A stretch of DNA of 64,000 nucleotides. Origin: Nocardia thailandica NBRC 100428. Lineage in GTDB: Bacteria; Actinomycetota; Actinomycetes; Mycobacteriales; Mycobacteriaceae. A program made the position numbers and the translations under genes. The stretch lies in NCBI RefSeq assembly GCF_000308795.1, contig NZ_BAGK01000127.1, forward strand, positions 62,001-126,000, read 5' to 3'. Of the stretch, positions 42,047 through 51,265 are shown piece by piece. Under the pieces are notes generated by a model that saw nothing but the letters and a program-made list of their open reading frames with translations, did no database searches and was not told the origin of the DNA. Positions within the stretch are counted from its first letter, which is position 1; each line of letters opens with the position of its first letter.

Positions 42047-42646
42047 ATGGCCTGGTCATCGCCGAGCTCGCCGTCCCGCGTCGCCGTCACCGCCGTCGTC
42101 GCGGGGGTGACGGCGCTTCTGCTGTGGGGCGAGTACGCCAGCTGGCGGGCCTCGCGCAGGCTGACGGGCGCGGCCGAGGGGCCGGACGAGGTGGTCGTGG
42201 TCCTCGGGTTCCGCAACCAGGCGCCCCGCGCGAACCTGGTGAACCGCGGGCGGGTCCGCGCGGGACTCCGGTCGCGGGACCCGGGCGCGCGGACGAGCCG
42301 GCTGATCTTCACCGGCGGCGCGGTCGCGGGCGAGGTCAGCGAGGCCGAGCTGATGGCGGGCTACGCGCGCAGGCTCGGTTACACGGGCCCGGTCGAGACG
42401 GAGACGGAGTCGCGGTCGACGTGGGAGAACATCGCCAACGTCGAGCCCCTGCTCGAGTCCGCCGACCGCATCAAGATCGTCTCGGACGCGCCGCACGCGG
42501 CGCGTGCCCGCCGCTATCTGCTGCGGCGGCGTCCCGATCTGGCCGCCCGGCTGGTCCGTGGCGAGGACTACCGTTTCGGCGAGTCCATGCCCCTGAAGCC
42601 GGTGGTCGCCCTGCTCGACGCCTGGAAGCACCGGCGGGAATCCTGA
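42047..42646 (+). CDS. YdcF/DUF218-family membrane-anchored protein
   Basis: 199 residues. A single N-terminal hydrophobic segment (VAVTAVVAGVTALLLWG) anchors a DUF218 domain: VVVVLGFRN, LIFTGGAVAGEVSEAELMAGYA and ESRSTWENIAN are the conserved motifs around the putative active site. Members are linked to envelope/vancomycin tolerance (SanA, ElyC), but biochemical roles are unsettled. The start is ATG at 42047, 33 bp after the previous gene on the same strand. Convergent with the molybdopterin oxidoreductase, 16 bp away. Confidence 0.85.
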   Translation: MAWSSPSSPSRVAVTAVVAGVTALLLWGEYASWRASRRLTGAAEGPDEVVVVLGFRNQAPRANLVNRGRVRAGLRSRDPGARTSRLIFTGGAVAGEVSEAELMAGYARRLGYTGPVETETESRSTWENIANVEPLLESADRIKIVSDAPHAARARRYLLRRRPDLAARLVRGEDYRFGESMPLKPVVALLDAWKHRRES

Positions 42647-42662
42647 GCGGCGGCGGGCTCGG

Positions 42663-44864
42663 TCACGACACCGGTTGTCCCGCGGGCTCGTCGGCCGGGA
42701 CGGGGGCGGGGCCGGGATCGGTGGGCGCCAGGGCCAGGCGGACCCAGGTGTTGTTGACCGCGGACGCGCCGGAGAGGTAGTCGGTGCGGGCGGGGTCGTG
42801 CAGGAGGTTGACGTTGACGCCGGGATGGCCCGCGGCGACCGTCCAGCCGACGCCGGGGTCGTCGTGGCCCCAGCCGTGCGGGATGGCGACGACGCCGGGC
42901 CGGATGTCGGTGCTGATCTCGACCGGCACGGTGACGGTGCCGACGGCGGAGGTGACGGTGGCGCGGGCGCCCTCGGTGAGGCCGCGCCGGGCGGCGTCGT
43001 CGGGGTGGACGAGCACGGTGCAGCGGTCGCGGCCCTTGACCATCGAGGGGATGTTGTGCAGCCAGGAGTTGTTGCTGCGCAGGTGCCGCCTGCCGATGAG
43101 CTGTAGGTCGTAGCCCTCGGTGCCGGGCTGGTCGGCCTCGGCGAGGACCCTGGCGAGGGCGGCGCGGAAGTCGTCCGGCACGAGGTGGACCCGGCGGTCG
43201 CGGGTGCCGATGAGTCGGGGCAGGCGGGGGCGCAGGGGTCCGAGGTCGATGCCGCCGGGTGTGGCGCGCAGGCGGCGGATGGTGACGGCGTGCCGGCCGC
43301 GCCGGAGCAGGCCGTAGGGTCCGGTGGCGACGGCGGCCGCGGTGAGGCGCAAGGGGGTGAGCTGGGCGAACAGCGCGTCGAGGACGCGGCCGGTGAGCCG
43401 GCGGGCCGGGAGACGGGTGATCTCGGTGACGAGGCGGGCCAGGATCTGCCAGTCCTCGAGGGCGCCCGCGGGCGGCTCGAAGACGCGGGCATCGAAGCGG
43501 GCGTTGTTGCGGACGCTGAAGATCGGGAAGAGCAGGTTGAGTTCTTCGCGTTCCAGGGCCGAGACCGGCGGCAGGATGAAGTCGGCGTGGCGGGTGGTCT
43601 CGGTGACGTACATGTCCACGGCGACAAAGAGTTCCAGGCCGCGCAGGGCGTCGGCGAGGCGGCCGCGTTGCGGGGTGGACAGCACGGGGTTGCCCGCGTA
43701 GGTGATCATGGCGCGGATGCGGCCGGGGCCCTCGGTGGTGATCTCGTCGGTGAGCGCGGCGACGGGCAGTTCGCCGCGGAAGGACTTGTGGGTGCCGGAG
43801 CGGTCGGTCCAGGAGCCGTGGCCGACGGGCAGGTACTTGCCGAAGCGGGCGGCGTCCACGGGCGGGGTGGTGAACATCTGGCCGCCGGGGCGGTCGAGGT
43901 TGCCGGTGACGGCGTTGACGGTGTTGACCAGCCAGTGGGTGAGGGTGCCGGTGGTCTGCTGGCAGACGCCGATGCGGGCGTAGACAACGGCCGAGGGCGC
44001 GGCGGCGTGGTCGCGGGCGAGGCGGCGCAGGGTGTCGGCGTCGACGCCGGCGTGCGGGGCCATGGCTTCGGGGGTGGTGTCGGCGACGAGGGCGGCGAGG
44101 TCGTCGAAGCCCGCGCTCTGGGCGCGGACGGCGGTGGTGTCGCACAGGTTCTCGGTGAGGAGGACGTGGAGCACGGCCAGCAGCAGGAAGACGTCGCCGC
44201 CGGGGCGCACGGCGATGTGTTCGTCGGCGAGGCGGGCGGTTTCGGTGCGGCGGGGGTCGATGACGACGACCCGTCCGCCGCGGGCGCGGACGTCGCGGAT
44301 GCGTTGTTTGGCGCCGGGCATGGTGGTGATCGAGCCGTTGGACACGGCGGGGTTGGCGCCGAGGACGACGAGGCGGTGGGTGCGGTCGATGTCGGCGACG
44401 GGCATGAGCACGTTGGACCCGAACATGCGCCAGGCGGCGAATTCCTGGGGCATCTGGTCGATCGAGGAGGCGGTGAAGAAGTTGCGGGTGCGCAGCGCCG
44501 TGCGCAGCAGGATGCCGTAGAGGACCGAGGAGCTGTGCGCGGCGGGGTTGCCCATGTACATGCCGACGGCGTGGGGTCCGTGTTCGGCGCGGAGGGCGCG
44601 CAGGCGGCGGCCGATCTCGGCGAACGCCTCGTCCCAGCCGACGGGTTCGAAGGTGTCGCCGACGCGGCGCACGGGGGTGCGCAGCCGGTCGGGGTCGTGG
44701 TGCAGGCCGCCCATGGCGGTGGCCTTGGGGCAGATGTAGCCCTTGGACAGGACGTCGTCGGGATTGCCCTCGATGCGGGTGACGCGGTCGTGGTCGACGG
44801 TCACGAGGATTCCGCAGTGTGCTTCGCACAGGGTGCACTGTCGCGCGACGGTTCTGCCGGTCAT
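42663..44864 (-). CDS. Molybdopterin-dependent oxidoreductase (formate dehydrogenase/nitrate reductase family)
   Basis: 733-residue catalytic subunit of the Mo/W-bisPGD family. The N-terminal [4Fe-4S] site is C-T-L-C-x3-C with a fourth cysteine in GYICPKA. The molybdopterin-binding regions GANPAVSNGS and ATGG-like blocks follow, and a C-terminal dinucleotide-binding domain ends in NTWVRLALAP. The ATG at 44864 gives full length. There is no small iron-sulfur or membrane subunit beside it, so it may act alone or with distant partners, as BisC-type enzymes do. Substrate unknown. The gene has its own promoter region to the right. Confidence 0.88.
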   Translation of the reverse strand: MTGRTVARQCTLCEAHCGILVTVDHDRVTRIEGNPDDVLSKGYICPKATAMGGLHHDPDRLRTPVRRVGDTFEPVGWDEAFAEIGRRLRALRAEHGPHAVGMYMGNPAAHSSSVLYGILLRTALRTRNFFTASSIDQMPQEFAAWRMFGSNVLMPVADIDRTHRLVVLGANPAVSNGSITTMPGAKQRIRDVRARGGRVVVIDPRRTETARLADEHIAVRPGGDVFLLLAVLHVLLTENLCDTTAVRAQSAGFDDLAALVADTTPEAMAPHAGVDADTLRRLARDHAAAPSAVVYARIGVCQQTTGTLTHWLVNTVNAVTGNLDRPGGQMFTTPPVDAARFGKYLPVGHGSWTDRSGTHKSFRGELPVAALTDEITTEGPGRIRAMITYAGNPVLSTPQRGRLADALRGLELFVAVDMYVTETTRHADFILPPVSALEREELNLLFPIFSVRNNARFDARVFEPPAGALEDWQILARLVTEITRLPARRLTGRVLDALFAQLTPLRLTAAAVATGPYGLLRRGRHAVTIRRLRATPGGIDLGPLRPRLPRLIGTRDRRVHLVPDDFRAALARVLAEADQPGTEGYDLQLIGRRHLRSNNSWLHNIPSMVKGRDRCTVLVHPDDAARRGLTEGARATVTSAVGTVTVPVEISTDIRPGVVAIPHGWGHDDPGVGWTVAAGHPGVNVNLLHDPARTDYLSGASAVNNTWVRLALAPTDPGPAPVPADEPAGQPVS

Positions 44865-44962
44865 GTCCCCACCTTCGGTTCGGCGATGGGTCAACGCTAG
44901 CGCGGGTGCGGTGTCGGCGGATCCGTCTCTGGTAGGAAATTCGTTCGAATCTATCAGCGGGG

Positions 44963-45394
44963 TCAGGCGCCCGAGGACAGGGCGAGGATGCCGGTGGCGA
45001 GCAGCAGGATCACCTTGGCGAGCTCGAGGGCGATGTAGACGTGATGGGCGTGGGAGCGGGGCACGTCCAGACCGGCGAGGACGGCGTCGCTGCGGCGGGT
45101 CAGCGCGGGGCGGACGGCACCGAGCTGGGCGGCGAGCACGGCCAGGGTGAGCGCGGCGGTGACGGTCAGCGCGGTGGACGGTTCGCCCGCGACCAGGGCG
45201 GCGAGGACGGTGAGCGCGAGGATCACCTCGGCGATGTTGAGGGCGCGGAAGACCAGCCGCCCGATGCCGAGGCCGATGCGGAGGGTGACCTCGGGTGCCC
45301 GGAACTTCAGGGGTGCTTCGAGGAACGAGATGGCCAGGACCATGCCGAGCCAGCAGAAGGTGGTGGCGGCGATGACGGCGGCGGCGGTGCTCAC
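44963..45394 (-). CDS. Small integral membrane protein, unknown function
   Basis: 143 residues with four hydrophobic segments: VIAATTFCWLGMVLAISFL, ALNIAEVILALTVLAALVA, TVTAALTLAVLAAQLGAV and YIALELAKVILLLATGILAL. The short loops are rich in Arg. I do not recognise a characterised family; similar small proteins are annotated only as conserved membrane proteins in actinobacteria. The start is GTG at 45394. It is separated by 98 bp from the molybdopterin oxidoreductase on the same strand and may be co-transcribed. Confidence 0.65.
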   Translation of the reverse strand: MSTAAAVIAATTFCWLGMVLAISFLEAPLKFRAPEVTLRIGLGIGRLVFRALNIAEVILALTVLAALVAGEPSTALTVTAALTLAVLAAQLGAVRPALTRRSDAVLAGLDVPRSHAHHVYIALELAKVILLLATGILALSSGA

Positions 45395-45625
45395 GGGTGG
45401 GTCCTCTCCACCGGCGACGGTGGCCGCCGGTGCCTGCCAGCATGTCGCATCGGCGCCGCGCGCGGTGGGGTCTTCGGTCCTCGATCGCGCGGTGTCAGTG
45501 CCGCGTCAGGAATCGGGGCGGGGTGGTCAAGGTGGCGTCAAGGGCGGGTCGAACCGGGCGGGGACGGCGTAGGTGTGGAGTCGGCCCCGCCGATCAGGAC
45601 AAGCGGGGGTAGCCAGGAGACCATC

Positions 45626-46912
45626 GTGACGTTGCTGGAGATTCTTCCGTCGCTGCGCTCGACCACCACGCCCCGGCTCGACCCGGCGGTGTGGCCGGCC
45701 GAGACCCACTACGACGGCGAGGGCCGGATCTGTGTGGGCGGGCTCGCGCTGGCCGAGGTGGCCGACGAGTACGGGACGCCGGTGCGGGTGCTCGCCGAGG
45801 CGGAGGTGCGCAGGCAGTGCCGGGCGCTGCGGCGTGCGCTGCCGTCGGCGGAGATCGTCTACGGCGGGTCGGTGCTGCCGAGCGGGGCGGTGGCGCGCTG
45901 GGCGGGGGAGGAGGGTCTCGGTGTGGGGGTGTGTTCGGCCGGGGAGCTCGCGGTGGCGCGGGCGGCGGGCACCGATCCGGCGCGCATCGTCTGGTACGGG
46001 GCGGGCAAGACCGGCGACGATCTGGCGGCGGCGGTGTCGGCGGGGGTGGGCCGGATCGTGCTGGATTGCCTGTCGGATGTCACCCGGCTCGGCGCGTCGG
46101 CGACGGATCGGCGGCCGGTGCTCGTGCGGATGCGCGCGGGCATCGACGTAGGCGGGCACGCGGTGGAGCGGGAGCCCGGTTTCGGGCCCGGCGGCTCGGC
46201 GGCGCGGGAGGCGATGGCCCGGCTGGTGGCGCATCCGCGGTTGTGGCCGGTCGGGCTGCACTGCCGGCTGGGGCACGGGGTCAGCGATCCGGATCACTAC
46301 GGCGAGGCGGTGCGCCGGTTGATCGGCGAAATGGCTTGGATGCGCGCGGAGTTCGGGGTGGTGATGACGCACCTCGATCTGGGTGGGGGGTTCGCGGCGG
46401 CGGCGCAATCCGGGGACGCGGAGATGAATCTGCGGGAGCTGGCCGAGATCCTCGAGGACGCGCTGGACGCGGGGTGCGCGCGGCATCGTTTCCCACGGCC
46501 GGTGCTGACGCTGGCGCCGGGCCGGTTGCTCGTGCAGCGGGCGGGGGTGACGGTGTATCGGGTGCTGGGTGTGGAGCGCGACGGGGACGGGCCCGCGGTG
46601 GTGACCGTCGACGGTGACGTGGCGGGCCTCGGGCCGCACGAGGTGGTGGCGGCGGGCCGTCATGCGGTGGGTGCGCGGATGACGGCGGCGGTGCTCGGCG
46701 GGCGGCGCGGCGCCGGGCAGACGCTGGCCGCGGCGGTGCGGTTGCCCGCGGATCTGGCGGTGGGTGAGGTGTTGGCGGTGCCGGGGACTGGGGTGGTGTC
46801 CGCCGGGGTCGGTGCTGCGCCGCTTGTCGCGGTGGAGCGCGGGCGGAGCCGGGTGTTGCTCCGCCGTGAGGTGGCCGCGGATCTGCTGGCCCGCCAGGTG
46901 TGTGATCGCTGA
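45626..46912 (+). CDS. Diaminopimelate/ornithine decarboxylase-fold protein lacking the PLP lysine
   Basis: 428 residues with the alanine-racemase/DAPDC TIM-barrel layout. It aligns with LysA through EEGLGVGVCSAGELAVARAAG, RIVWYGAGKT, LHCRLGHGVSD and LDLGGGFAAA. The PLP-lysine motif Y-A-x-K reads Y79-G-G-S82. The catalytic C-E-S-G-D of the C-terminal domain reads R-R-G-A-G-Q. It should therefore be unable to form the usual internal aldimine. The start is GTG at 45626 with AGGAGA upstream. It may be a non-catalytic or repurposed paralogue; the frame is intact, so it is not a simple pseudogene. Confidence 0.8.
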   Translation: MTLLEILPSLRSTTTPRLDPAVWPAETHYDGEGRICVGGLALAEVADEYGTPVRVLAEAEVRRQCRALRRALPSAEIVYGGSVLPSGAVARWAGEEGLGVGVCSAGELAVARAAGTDPARIVWYGAGKTGDDLAAAVSAGVGRIVLDCLSDVTRLGASATDRRPVLVRMRAGIDVGGHAVEREPGFGPGGSAAREAMARLVAHPRLWPVGLHCRLGHGVSDPDHYGEAVRRLIGEMAWMRAEFGVVMTHLDLGGGFAAAAQSGDAEMNLRELAEILEDALDAGCARHRFPRPVLTLAPGRLLVQRAGVTVYRVLGVERDGDGPAVVTVDGDVAGLGPHEVVAAGRHAVGARMTAAVLGGRRGAGQTLAAAVRLPADLAVGEVLAVPGTGVVSAGVGAAPLVAVERGRSRVLLRREVAADLLARQVCDR

Positions 46913-46919
46913 GCGTGGC

Positions 46920-47399
46920 TCAGCGGATGTCGATGGTGCCGTCGAAGATCAGCGGTGTGGCGCCCGGTTCGCAGCCCTGGAAGGAGGCGGTGGGCATGGG
47001 GGTGCCGTAGCCGATGCGGTTGGGCTGGCCGTCGGTGCCGCGGGTGACGGTGATCTGGATGGCCATGCTGTCGGGGGCGAAGACCATGACCGGTTCGGCG
47101 GTGGTGATCGGGTAGACCAGCGAGACGGTGTCGCCGCGTACGGTCAGGCAGGTGACGGGTCCGGTGACGCGGACCGGCAGCGGCATGCCCGCGAGTTCGC
47201 CGGTGGCGACGTAGGTGCCGGTGGCGGGTCCGTCGCCGGTGCCTTCGGCCTGGACGTGGAGCATGTTCATGCCGAGTACCTGCAGGTGGCCGTCGATGGT
47301 GACCGAGGCGGGCTCGGCGGCGGCCAGGCCGGCGCCGGCGAGCGTGGCGGCGGCCGCGGCGGCGGTTGCCGCGGCGAGACGGATGGATCGTCCGGTCAT
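46920..47399 (-). CDS. Secreted protein, unknown function
   Basis: 159 residues with a clear Sec signal peptide (RLAAATAAAAAATLAGAGLAAAEP, cleavage likely after AAA). The mature part is predicted beta-rich, with two cysteines (VTCLTVRGD, FQGCEPG) that may form a disulfide. The start is ATG at 47399. No enzyme motif is seen. Convergent with the decarboxylase-fold gene, 7 bp away. Confidence 0.75.
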   Translation of the reverse strand: MTGRSIRLAAATAAAAAATLAGAGLAAAEPASVTIDGHLQVLGMNMLHVQAEGTGDGPATGTYVATGELAGMPLPVRVTGPVTCLTVRGDTVSLVYPITTAEPVMVFAPDSMAIQITVTRGTDGQPNRIGYGTPMPTASFQGCEPGATPLIFDGTIDIR

Positions 47400-47625
47400 G
47401 GTGCTACCTCCTTGTAGTTGTGTACCGACCCAGGCTCCGTCTACCCCGCGTCGCCGTGTTGACGCAGCAGGACGCGCCGGGAGCGGGGGAAGGGACTCCT
47501 GCGCGGCAACAACATTTCGGCGGCGGAATCGTAGGTGGGCACAGAACCCGGCGATTTCCGGGACGGGCGTGCGAACAGCGGGCAGGGTCGTGTGCGGCGC
47601 AGTTGTATGCCGCGAGGAGCTGTAC

Positions 47626-47853
47626 ATGATGTCCCGACCCGACCTTGCCCGCGAACTGGGCGGTCCGCTGCCCGCGCTGGAACTGCTCACCGATGCCGAG
47701 GCCACGGAGCTGCTCGCCCTGTTCCGGGCGGCGCGCGAACGGGAGACCGCGGCGTTGCTGCGTTCGATCGAGGTGACCCTGGACGGGTTGCCGCGGCCGT
47801 TGCGGGCGCTGACGCGCCGGGTCATGTTCGGTGACCTGGCCGCCGATGCCTGA
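47626..47853 (+). CDS. Small helical protein, unknown function
   Basis: 75 residues, highly helical (DAEATELLALFRAARERETAALLRSI), no cysteines, no signal peptide. The ATG at 47626 has GAGGAG 5 nt upstream; ATG at 47629 is also possible. Its stop overlaps the start region of the next gene, so they are co-translated. Not recognised. Confidence 0.6.
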   Translation: MMSRPDLARELGGPLPALELLTDAEATELLALFRAARERETAALLRSIEVTLDGLPRPLRALTRRVMFGDLAADA

Positions 47854-49120
47854 GGCGGATCTGGTCACCGGGACGCAGCTGGCGGTGCTGGCGCGGGTGC
47901 TGCAGGTGCCGCCCCGGCATCTGGAGCCGTTGGCGCGGCTGGGGGCGGCGGGTCTGCACGAGTTGCAGGGCCGGATGGTCGGCGCGCTGTTCGATCAGCA
48001 TCTGGCGACGTTCCGGCGGGCGAGTTCGCTGGTGCCGCTGGTGCCGTTGGGCATCGGCATCCCGGTGATGCAGCGGCGGATGCCGGCGATGATCGCGGGC
48101 AGGTTGGCGGGTGCGCTGGGGGTGGATCATCCGCGCAAGGCCGCGGCGGCGCTGAGCCTGCTCGACCCGGTGTACGCGGCCGATTGCGCGCCGTATCTGG
48201 ATCCGCGGGTGATCGGTCAGCTGGCCTCGGAGGCGCCGCCGGAGCCGTTGATGCCGATCCTGAACGAGATCCTGCGCCGGGGCGACTACGTGACGGCGGC
48301 GGGCTTCCTGGCCGCGGCGACGCCGCCGATGATCGAGGCGATGGAGCGGTTGGTGCCCGATGACGCGGGCCTGATCTTCACTGCGGCCTACGCGTATTCG
48401 ACCGAGACGATCAGCGCGGTGGTGCGTCGGCTGCTGGCGGGTCCGCGGGTGACCGGGATGATGCAGACGGTGCTGGCGGGCCCGCCGGCGTTGCAGCACG
48501 CGATGCTGGCGGTGTTCTGCCGGTTCGAGGCGGACGTGGCGGTGGCGGTGGGCGACATCCTGTTCGGGCACGGTCCGGCGCCCGCGGTCGGCCGGTTCGT
48601 GTTCACGGCGGTGGCGGGCCGGGCGGTGCCGGAGCTGTTGACGGTGCTGGGGATGCTGTCGCCGTTCGCGCACTGGTCGCTGGCGAGCAATCCGGTCTTC
48701 GCCGATCGGCGGGTGCTGGCGGCGATGGTGGCGGCGCTGCACGGCGAGGCGGACGCGGTGATGTGGCGTGGGTTGTTCACGCTGGCGGCGCGGCTGAGCA
48801 AGCCGGTGCGCCGGGAGGTGGCGCTGTTGCTGATGGAGCTGCCCGAGCAGGCCGTGGCGGCATTACCCGCGCACGCGACCGACGCGCAGTGCTGGCCGGT
48901 GTTGCTCGAGCTGCTGACCGAGTCGGATCCGCAGTTGCAGGACCGGCTGGCGCGGGTGTGGTCGCAGTTGCCGCCGGAGCGGCGCGGCGGGCTGCACGAG
49001 CACATCCACCGGCACGGCTACGACGCGCGGCTGGCGCGGATCACCGAGGCGCTGGTTCCGGTGTCGCTCGAGGAGGTGTATTTCCATCGGCGCCGCCGGA
49101 TCCGGCATCGTGGCGAGTGA
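47846..49120 (+). CDS. Hypothetical helical-repeat protein
   Basis: 424 residues, no recognised domain. Hydrophobic helical stretches recur about every 40 residues with little charge, suggesting an alpha-solenoid or membrane-associated protein. GIGIPVMQRRMPAMIAGRLAGAL and the FVFTAVAGRAVPELLTVLGML region are amphipathic rather than clear spans. The start is ATG at 47846, overlapping the upstream stop; GTG at 47831 is an alternative. Ends 17 bp before the convergent XRE gene stop region. Confidence 0.6.
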   Translation: MPEADLVTGTQLAVLARVLQVPPRHLEPLARLGAAGLHELQGRMVGALFDQHLATFRRASSLVPLVPLGIGIPVMQRRMPAMIAGRLAGALGVDHPRKAAAALSLLDPVYAADCAPYLDPRVIGQLASEAPPEPLMPILNEILRRGDYVTAAGFLAAATPPMIEAMERLVPDDAGLIFTAAYAYSTETISAVVRRLLAGPRVTGMMQTVLAGPPALQHAMLAVFCRFEADVAVAVGDILFGHGPAPAVGRFVFTAVAGRAVPELLTVLGMLSPFAHWSLASNPVFADRRVLAAMVAALHGEADAVMWRGLFTLAARLSKPVRREVALLLMELPEQAVAALPAHATDAQCWPVLLELLTESDPQLQDRLARVWSQLPPERRGGLHEHIHRHGYDARLARITEALVPVSLEEVYFHRRRRIRHRGE

Positions 49121-49531
49121 TCAGACCAGGGTGTCGCAGGGCAGGGCGGGCAGGCCCTCGGAGGCGCGTAGGCGTTCGGAGATCTTGATGAGCAGTTCCT
49201 GGGAGTCGGCGGAGAGGCCGTAGACGGTGAGCAGCAGCCTGCGCGGGTGGGGCAGGTGCAGGCGGGTCAGGATGGTGTGGTCGTCGGGGACCGGGTCGTT
49301 GACGATGTCGCCGAAGAAGTACTCGGGTTCGACCTGGAAGTAGTGCGCGAGTGCGGCCACGGTCTGGCGGGATGGGTTGGTGCGCAGCCCGGTTCGCAGC
49401 TGCGAGAGGTAGGGCGCGGAGATGGAGTGGCCTGCTTCGCGCAGTGCGCGGGCGACGTGGCGGTTGGTGTGCGGCCGGATGCCGGGGGTGGACTCGAAGA
49501 GTTTGTTCAGGCGGGGGGCGAATTCGGTCAC
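49121..49531 (-). CDS. XRE-family regulator, EspR-like
   Basis: 136 residues with an N-terminal helix-turn-helix (HVARALREAGHSISAPYLSQ, about residues 25-44, then LRTGLRTNPSRQTVAALAHYF). The C-terminal dimerisation half resembles mycobacterial EspR, a nucleoid-associated regulator of secretion and lipid genes. The start is GTG at 49531, 5 nt after GAGGAG; GTG at 49534 would be too close. It is read divergently from the lipase gene and may control it through the 49535-49867 region. Confidence 0.85.
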   Translation of the reverse strand: MTEFAPRLNKLFESTPGIRPHTNRHVARALREAGHSISAPYLSQLRTGLRTNPSRQTVAALAHYFQVEPEYFFGDIVNDPVPDDHTILTRLHLPHPRRLLLTVYGLSADSQELLIKISERLRASEGLPALPCDTLV

Positions 49532-49534
49532 CAC

Positions 49535-49867
49535 GGCTCCTCGTGTTGCTGGTGGGGCTTACCACCAGAGTGTGATAGCGGCGCGGCATGGCGCAACGAC
49601 GGCGGCTAACTTCTGGTTTCGCTCACCAACTCTGCGCAGGTGGGTTGTATCGCGGCCCGTGACGGGGCTTGACAAAATCGGTGGTGGAAGGTGAAACCCG
49701 CTGTGAAGTACCACAATCCCGCGTCGGGGGTCTCGGCGGCGGGGCGCGGGGCGGCCTACGATCTGCCACGGCAGAAGTTTGTGGGCGTCCAGCTCGCGGC
49801 GCGACGCGGCTGGGACCCCGTGGTGCGTACACGGTCGAGGGGATCCCGGGAAGGTCGCCGAGAGACG
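49535..49867 (+). promoter_or_regulatory. Divergent regulatory region between EspR-like gene and lipase
   Basis: A 333-bp stretch without a convincing gene if the lipase starts at 49868. Close to the XRE gene it holds TGGTG-N8-CACCA-like repeats (around 49551-49567). Further on, TTGACA (about 49670) is a good -35 for the lipase direction, with a weak -10 about 17 bp on. An in-frame GTG at 49691 could extend the lipase by 59 residues, but that extension has no signal peptide or family similarity. Confidence 0.4.
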
Positions 49868-51214
49868 ATGCGCGGAGCCGATGCGGGGCGACTATCGCGA
49901 ACGATGGTGCGGGGCAGGCAGCGTCCGCTGCTGCCCTCGGCGGATCCGTTCTGGGCGGCGCCCGCGGAGCTGGAGGCGCTGGCGCCGGGGGCGCTGATCC
50001 GCAGCAGGCCGGTGGAGCTGGCGTTGTTCGGGATGGTGCGGCAGCGGGTGCGGGCCTGGCAGCTGGCCTGTCGCAGCAGCGATCTGCACGGGCGGCCGGA
50101 GGTGGCGGTGACGACGGTGGTGCTGCCCGCGGGCGCGCCGGAGCCGGATCGTCCGCTGCTGCTGTTCCAGTCGGCGATCGACGCGGTGACCGAGCGGTGC
50201 GCGCCCTCGTACGCGTTGCGCCGCGACACGAAGGCGTTCGGTTCGATCACCCGGTTCGAGTGGTTGCTGATCGCGCGCGCGTTGCAGCGCGGGTGGGCGG
50301 TGGGGATCGCCGATCACGGCGGCAGGAACGGCAATTTCGGGGCGCCGCGCGAGCCGGGGTATCGGGGCCTCGACGGTGCGCGGGCGGCGCTGGCGTTCGA
50401 GCCGCTCGGTCTGCGCGCGGACACCCCGATCGGGGTGTGGGGCTATTCCGGTGGCGGGATGGCGGGGTCGTGGCTGGTGGAGACCGCGCCGGTGTACGCG
50501 CCGGAGTTGCGGATCACCGGGGCGGTGCTCGGCGCGCCCGTGGGTGATCCGGGTTCGGTGCTGGTGCGGTTGGACGGCAGCAGGTACGCGGGGTTTCCGG
50601 CGATGGTGATCGCGGCGTTGCGGCGGCTGTATCCGGCGGTGGAGGAGCTGATCGCGGCCAACGCGACGCCGGAGGGGCTGGCGATGCTGGCGCTGGCCGA
50701 GCAGTCGCCGCCGCTGATCGCCCTGCTGCGGATGTCGGGGATGCGCCTGGACGACTTCCTGCGCCGCCCGCTGGCGGAGTTGCTGACCGATCCGGGGTTG
50801 CGGACGGTGCTGGCGGATCTGCGTCTGGGCGGTAGCGCGCCGGCGTGTCCGTTGCTGGTGGTGCAGCCGGTCAACGATCAGGTCATCCATGTCGAGAGTG
50901 TCGACGCGCAGGTGGCGCGGTATCGCGCGGCGGGGGCGCACGTCACCTATCTGCGGGATCGGCTCAGCGACCATTTCACGATGTTGCCGCTGGCGACGGC
51001 GCCGAGCCTGAACTGGCTGGCCGACCGGCTGGCGGGGGCGCCGCTGCCCGCGCCGTCGACGCGCACGGTGCTCTCGATCGGTACGGTGGATGCCAATTGG
51101 CGTGGCCTGTTCGGTGTGGCGGGTTCGGCGCTGGCCGCGGCGGCGGGCCGCCCGCTGGGTGGGCGTTCGCGGCCGGATCCGGTGCCGCCGTCGCCGGCCG
51201 ATCGCGCGGCCTGA
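49868..51214 (+). CDS. Secretory-lipase-family (LIP) hydrolase
   Basis: 448-residue alpha/beta hydrolase of the LIP/triacylglycerol lipase family. It begins the conserved region with LPSADPFWAAPAELEAL and has nucleophile serine in GYSGGGMAGSWL (G-x-S-x-G), acid in QPVNDQVI and histidine near SDHFTML. Family members are usually exported, but no signal peptide is visible with the start at ATG 49868; ATG 49904 and GTG 49691 are alternatives. It probably hydrolyses esters or triacylglycerol. It is divergent from the EspR-like regulator and followed after 51 bp by the ABC1 kinase gene. Confidence 0.85.
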   Translation: MRGADAGRLSRTMVRGRQRPLLPSADPFWAAPAELEALAPGALIRSRPVELALFGMVRQRVRAWQLACRSSDLHGRPEVAVTTVVLPAGAPEPDRPLLLFQSAIDAVTERCAPSYALRRDTKAFGSITRFEWLLIARALQRGWAVGIADHGGRNGNFGAPREPGYRGLDGARAALAFEPLGLRADTPIGVWGYSGGGMAGSWLVETAPVYAPELRITGAVLGAPVGDPGSVLVRLDGSRYAGFPAMVIAALRRLYPAVEELIAANATPEGLAMLALAEQSPPLIALLRMSGMRLDDFLRRPLAELLTDPGLRTVLADLRLGGSAPACPLLVVQPVNDQVIHVESVDAQVARYRAAGAHVTYLRDRLSDHFTMLPLATAPSLNWLADRLAGAPLPAPSTRTVLSIGTVDANWRGLFGVAGSALAAAAGRPLGGRSRPDPVPPSPADRAA

Positions 51215-51265
51215 TCGTCGCCGCGTGCCCATGTCTCACCCCCACCGGGAAGGTGCGTATCGACC

